From positions 1 through 17,505 of the forward strand of contig CALEJB010000030.1 in the NCBI GenBank assembly GCA_937898675.1: DNA of 17,505 bases, read 5' to 3'. Of the stretch, positions 14,130 to 17,505 are shown one piece after another. Both the position numbers and the translations under genes were made by a program. Within the stretch, counting starts at the first letter, position 1. Each line of letters opens with the position of its first letter. A model generated the notes under the pieces. That model saw nothing but the letters and a program-made list of their open reading frames with translations. It was not told the DNA's origin and did not search any database. This DNA comes from an uncultured Prevotellaceae bacterium (GTDB taxonomy: Bacteria; Bacteroidota; Bacteroidia; Bacteroidales; Muribaculaceae).

Positions 14130-15446
14130 ATGACTATCCAGGAACTCTACTCCTTCTATCAGCAACATCCCGTCATCACCACCGACAGCCGCGACTGTCC
14201 CGAGGGCAGCATCTTCATCGCCTTGAAGGGCGACACCTTTGACGGCAACAAGTTTGCCGTGGCGGCACTAAACAAAGGCTGCGCGCTGGCCGTGGTGAGC
14301 GACGAGCGCATTTACAACGAGTTCACCGGCAGCGACCACGGCGACAAGGCCATGGTCCTCGTCCCCGACACGCTGCAGGCCTTCAAGGACCTGGCGCGTG
14401 AGCACCGCCGCCGCTTCGACATCCCCGTCGTAGGCATCACGGGCACCAACGGCAAGACGACGACCAAGGAGCTCATCCGCGCCGTCCTCGCCGAGAAATT
14501 CAACGTGATGGCCACCGAGGGCAACTTCAACAACGACGTGGGCGTGCCCAAGACGCTCTTCCGCCTCAACGCCAGCCACCAGATTGCCGTCGTCGAGATG
14601 GGCGCCAGCCACCCCGGCGACATCAAGACGCTGGCCGAGACCGCCGAGCCCACCTGCGGCCTCATCACCAATGTGGGCAAAGCCCACCTGCAGGGATTTG
14701 GCTCGCTCGAGGGCGTTATCCGCACCAAGGGCGAACTCTATGACAACCTGGCCGGCCACGAGGGCAACGTGATCTTTGTCAACGGCGACAACGAGCATCT
14801 GACGGGCATACTGCCCCAGGGCACGCGCCATGTGACCTACTCGCGGCACGAGGGCACCGACATCGAGGGCCAACTCGTGGCCTGCGACCCGTTCCTGCGG
14901 CTGCGCTGGCGCGCCCGCGGCGGCGAGTGGCACGAGGTGGCCACGCGCCTCATTGGCAGCTACAACCTCGACAATGTGCTGGCGGCCGCCACCGTGGGAC
15001 TGCACTTTGGCGTCACGCCCGAGCAGATTTGCCGCGCCATCGAGGACTACACGCCGTCGAACAACCGCTCGCAGTTCACCCAGACCGAACACAACCGCCT
15101 CGTCGTGGATGCCTACAACGCCAACCCCACCTCGATGGCTGCCGCCCTCGACAACTTCTCCCTCATGCAGGTGGAACACAAGATGGCAATCATCGGCGAG
15201 ATGCGCGAACTGGGCGAGAGCAGCCGCGCCGAGCACGAGCGCGTGGTCGAGGCCCTCGAGCGTTGCCCCTTTGACACGGTGTGGCTCGTGGGCGAGGAGT
15301 TTGCCGGCATCGACTGCCCCTTCGCCAAGTTCCGCGATGTCGAGGAGGTCAAAGCCGCCATCGCCGCCCAGCAGCCCCGGGGGCGCTGCATCCTCATCAA
15401 GGGCAGCAACGGCACCAAGCTCTTCCAGCTTCCCGAACTGCTGTAA
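14130..15446 (+). CDS. murF: UDP-N-acetylmuramoyl-tripeptide--D-alanyl-D-alanine ligase
   Basis: A 438-residue Mur ligase that adds D-Ala-D-Ala to the UDP-MurNAc tripeptide in the cytosol. The N-terminal substrate domain has TDSRDCPEGSIFIALKG (18-34). The ATP P-loop GITGTNGKTTTKE (102-114) and the MurF-type GNFNNDVGVP follow, then EMGASHPGDIK, NVGKAHLQGFGS, and DAYNANPTSM in the C-terminal domain. I chose ATG 14130 because MTIQELYSFYQQHPVITTDSR starts like MurF; the longer frame begins with TTG inside the predicted -7 box. It diverges from ddl, and a SusA homologue begins 36 bp after its stop with no terminator between. Confidence 0.95.
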   Translation: MTIQELYSFYQQHPVITTDSRDCPEGSIFIALKGDTFDGNKFAVAALNKGCALAVVSDERIYNEFTGSDHGDKAMVLVPDTLQAFKDLAREHRRRFDIPVVGITGTNGKTTTKELIRAVLAEKFNVMATEGNFNNDVGVPKTLFRLNASHQIAVVEMGASHPGDIKTLAETAEPTCGLITNVGKAHLQGFGSLEGVIRTKGELYDNLAGHEGNVIFVNGDNEHLTGILPQGTRHVTYSRHEGTDIEGQLVACDPFLRLRWRARGGEWHEVATRLIGSYNLDNVLAAATVGLHFGVTPEQICRAIEDYTPSNNRSQFTQTEHNRLVVDAYNANPTSMAAALDNFSLMQVEHKMAIIGEMRELGESSRAEHERVVEALERCPFDTVWLVGEEFAGIDCPFAKFRDVEEVKAAIAAQQPRGRCILIKGSNGTKLFQLPELL

Positions 15447-15482
15447 CCACTCAACACTATAACGAACCCTAACCACATAGAT

Positions 15483-17333
15483 ATGAAGCACTTACTCCTC
15501 GCTATTCTGACCGTTGCCGCGCTCATCGCCCAAGCCGCCGTGCATGTTGACCGCATCGACCCCACCAACTGGTATGCCGGCATGCACGACCCCAGCCTGC
15601 AACTCATGGTGTATGGCCAGGGCATCCGCGACGCACAGGTCACCGTGGACTATCCCGGCGTGGCCATCGACAGCGTCGTCAGCCTCGACTCGCCCAACTA
15701 CCTGTTTGTCTATCTCAACACCCGCGGCGCCCAGCCCGGCACCATGGAGCTGAACTTTGCCCAGGGCAAAAGCAAGAAGACCGTGAAGTATGACCTGCTG
15801 CCGCGCGCCATGAGCGGCGACCAGCGCGTGGGATTCAGCAACGCCGACGTGCTGTACCTGGTCATGCCCGACCGCTTTGCCGACGGCAACCCCGCCAACA
15901 ACCAGGTGAAGGGCATGCGCGACATGGTGTGCGACCGCAGCCAGCCCAGCCTGCGCCACGGCGGCGACCTGGAAGGCATCAGACAGCGCCTCGACTACTT
16001 TAACCAACTGGGCGTCACCGCCGTGTGGCTGTGCCCCGTGCTCGAGAACAACTCGCCCAACGAGGGCGGCCGCTGGAGCACCTACCACGGCTATGCCTGC
16101 ACCGACTTCTACAAGGTGGACCCGCGCTTTGGCAGCAACGAGGAGTACAAGCGGCTCACCGACGAGGCCCATCGCCACGGCCTCAAGATTGTGATGGACA
16201 TGATATTCAACCACACGGGCATCTGCCATCCCTGGGCCACCGACGCCCCCAGCGTCGACTGGTTCAACGAGCCCGGCTACGGCCTGCAGACGAGCTACAA
16301 GCTCACACCCGTCATGGACCCCTATGCCAGCAAGGTGGACCTCAAGGAGACCACCCAGGGCTGGTTTGTCAGCACCATGCCCGACCTCAACCAGCACAAC
16401 CCCCACGTGATGAACTACCTTATCCAAAACAGCATCTGGTGGGTTGAGACCGTGGGCATCGACGGCATACGCATGGACACCTACCCCTATGCCTACGCCG
16501 ACGCCATGGCACGGTGGATGAAGCGTGTCAACGATGAATATCCCCGCTTCAATGTCGTGGGCGAGACTTGGGTCACCCAGCCCGCCTACACCGCCGCATG
16601 GCAGCGCGGCAGCAAGGTGGCGCGCCACGACAGCGGCCTGCCCACCGTGATGGACTTCTCCTTCCGCGAACAACTCGACAGCGCCAAGCATGAGCAGACC
16701 GACGCCTGGTGGCGCGGCTACAACCGCATCTACAACAGCCTGTGCTACGACTACCTCTACCCCGACCCGTCGAGCGTGATGGCCTTTATCGAGAACCACG
16801 ACACCGACCGCTTTTTGGGCAACGGCACCAATGCCGCCGTGCTCAAGCAGGCCCTTGCCATGCTGCTCACCATCAAGCGCACGCCGCAACTCTACTACGG
16901 CACCGAGGTGCTCATGAACGGCACCAAGGAGGTGACCGACGGCAATGTGCGCAAGGACTTCCCCGGCGGTTTCCCGGGCGACGGGCATGACTGCTTTACC
17001 GCGGCGGGCCGCACGCCCGAGGAGAACGACATGTTCGACTGGATGAGTGCCGTGCTGCACTGGCGGCAGAACAACGACCTCATCACCCGCGGCGAGATGA
17101 CGCAGTTCATCCCCACCGACGGCATCTATGTCATCGCGCGCACCCTCGAGGGACGCCACGCGCTGGTCATCCTCAACGGCACCGACCAGCCCAAGCAGAT
17201 GTCCCTGGCCCGCTATGCCGAGGTCATCGAGGGCGCCACCGTCGCCCGCGACATCCCCACCGGCAGGACCGTCACCCTCACCGGCGACACCCTGCCCCTC
17301 TCGCCCCGCGAGACGCTGATACTGGAGTACTGA
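15483..17333 (+). CDS. susA: SusA-like neopullulanase (GH13)
   Basis: At 616 residues this is almost exactly the size of Bacteroides SusA, the periplasmic neopullulanase of the starch utilisation system. A signal peptide (about 1-19, MKHLLLAILTVAALIAQAA) with no lipobox is present. An Ig-like cyclomaltodextrinase N-domain (about 20-115) precedes the barrel, which starts at VLYLVMPDRFADGNPANN. Catalytic motifs are DMIFNH (D239-H244), GIRMDTYPYA with nucleophile D332, VVGETWV with acid/base E361, and ENHDTDR with D440. A beta C-domain (about 530-616) closes it. It should cut alpha-1,4 bonds of pullulan and maltodextrins. It is not next to susB, C or D but follows murF by 36 bp. Confidence 0.93.
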   Translation: MKHLLLAILTVAALIAQAAVHVDRIDPTNWYAGMHDPSLQLMVYGQGIRDAQVTVDYPGVAIDSVVSLDSPNYLFVYLNTRGAQPGTMELNFAQGKSKKTVKYDLLPRAMSGDQRVGFSNADVLYLVMPDRFADGNPANNQVKGMRDMVCDRSQPSLRHGGDLEGIRQRLDYFNQLGVTAVWLCPVLENNSPNEGGRWSTYHGYACTDFYKVDPRFGSNEEYKRLTDEAHRHGLKIVMDMIFNHTGICHPWATDAPSVDWFNEPGYGLQTSYKLTPVMDPYASKVDLKETTQGWFVSTMPDLNQHNPHVMNYLIQNSIWWVETVGIDGIRMDTYPYAYADAMARWMKRVNDEYPRFNVVGETWVTQPAYTAAWQRGSKVARHDSGLPTVMDFSFREQLDSAKHEQTDAWWRGYNRIYNSLCYDYLYPDPSSVMAFIENHDTDRFLGNGTNAAVLKQALAMLLTIKRTPQLYYGTEVLMNGTKEVTDGNVRKDFPGGFPGDGHDCFTAAGRTPEENDMFDWMSAVLHWRQNNDLITRGEMTQFIPTDGIYVIARTLEGRHALVILNGTDQPKQMSLARYAEVIEGATVARDIPTGRTVTLTGDTLPLSPRETLILEY

Positions 17334-17361
17334 CACAGCCGCGATGCACAACTAACACCCC

Positions 17362-17402
17362 ACCGGCCCGCCGCATTCTTTCCTAACTTGCGGCGGGCCG
17401 GT
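17362..17402 (+). terminator. Terminator of the murF-susA unit
   Basis: A 14-bp perfect stem, ACCGGCCCGCCGCA (17362-17375) with TGCGGCGGGCCGGT (17389-17402), surrounds a 13-nt pyrimidine-rich loop. It begins 28 bp after the susA stop. No T tract follows on the plus strand. Confidence 0.65.
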
Positions 17403-17472
17403 TAGCACAAAAAGCCTTTGTCATTAACATATATTGCTGTCCGCTAAAATTTAAAAAGCGGTAAATGAACCG

Positions 17473-17502
17473 TCCGCAATGCCGATCAACAGGCGTTGCG
17501 GA
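17473..17502. other. Hairpin at window end, possible terminator
   Basis: TCCGCAATGCC (17473-17483) pairs with GGCGTTGCGGA (17492-17502) over 11 bp with one G-T wobble and an 8-nt loop. The window ends three bases later, so a T tract cannot be checked. The stretch 17403-17472 is AT-rich with no gene. Confidence 0.35.
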
Positions 17503-17505
17503 TGT

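Noticed and set aside
15492..17351. 619-codon open frame opposite susA
   Set aside because: It is antisense to a full-length SusA homologue with all GH13 motifs and has no domain of its own.
1..17505. CRISPR array, defence system or biosynthetic cluster
   Set aside because: No regularly spaced repeats, Cas, toxin, nuclease or synthase genes were found. Apart from the integrase remnant and the orphan HTH gene, the coding regions are familiar metabolic, envelope and translation genes.

Overview
The window is a chromosomal segment from a GC-rich member of the Bacteroidales. A Muribaculaceae or Prevotella-like relative is my inference; the species cannot be named from the sequence. Three things support this. 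Several promoters fit the Bacteroidetes primary-sigma pattern TTTG-N20-TAnnTTTG. There is a SusA-type neopullulanase of the expected length and a two-CBM20 GH77 glucanotransferase. A Bacteroidetes-style integrase arm domain is also present. Genes are read from ATG starts with little use of Shine-Dalgarno sites.

Layout. Positions 1-800 form a small AT-rich accessory patch: a truncated tyrosine recombinase (minus strand) with a tandem 13-bp repeat at its start, a textbook sigma-54 promoter, and a terminator about 80 nt further on that could bound a small RNA. Positions 801-1900 hold a cluster of hairpins, then divergent rpmH (ribosomal protein L34) and efp (elongation factor P), each with a recognisable promoter. 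Positions 1926-3567 are a minus-strand cluster ribE - YfcE-type phosphodiesterase - SPOR-domain lipoprotein. An orphan HTH protein (3812-4039) and the glycolytic PPi-dependent phosphofructokinase pfp (4245-5900, minus) converge on two back-to-back terminators. A Nudix hydrolase follows at 6303-6707.

Positions 6776-12875 are a maltodextrin/alpha-glucan operon: a LacI-family operator, an MFS (SLC45/GPH-like) sugar transporter, a cytosolic 4-alpha-glucanotransferase (malQ), and an exported type I pullulanase whose start overlaps malQ by 4 bp. It ends at a 23-bp perfect inverted repeat. Beyond it ddl (minus) and murF (plus) diverge from a shared 150-bp promoter region, so the enzyme that makes D-Ala-D-Ala and the enzyme that attaches it to the peptidoglycan precursor are paired. 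A secreted SusA-like neopullulanase lies 36 bp after murF on the same strand and closes the window with its own terminator.

How the genes fit together. The exported pullulanase and SusA homologue would cut alpha-glucans in the periplasm, the MFS carrier would import maltose or short oligosaccharides, MalQ would recycle them in the cytosol, and PFP is the glycolytic entry step. No SusC/SusD outer-membrane pair and no sugar regulator gene lie in the window. Most of the window is ordinary core metabolism. The parts least explained by known genes are the sigma-54 unit, the hairpin cluster after rpmH, and the repeats at the integrase start.
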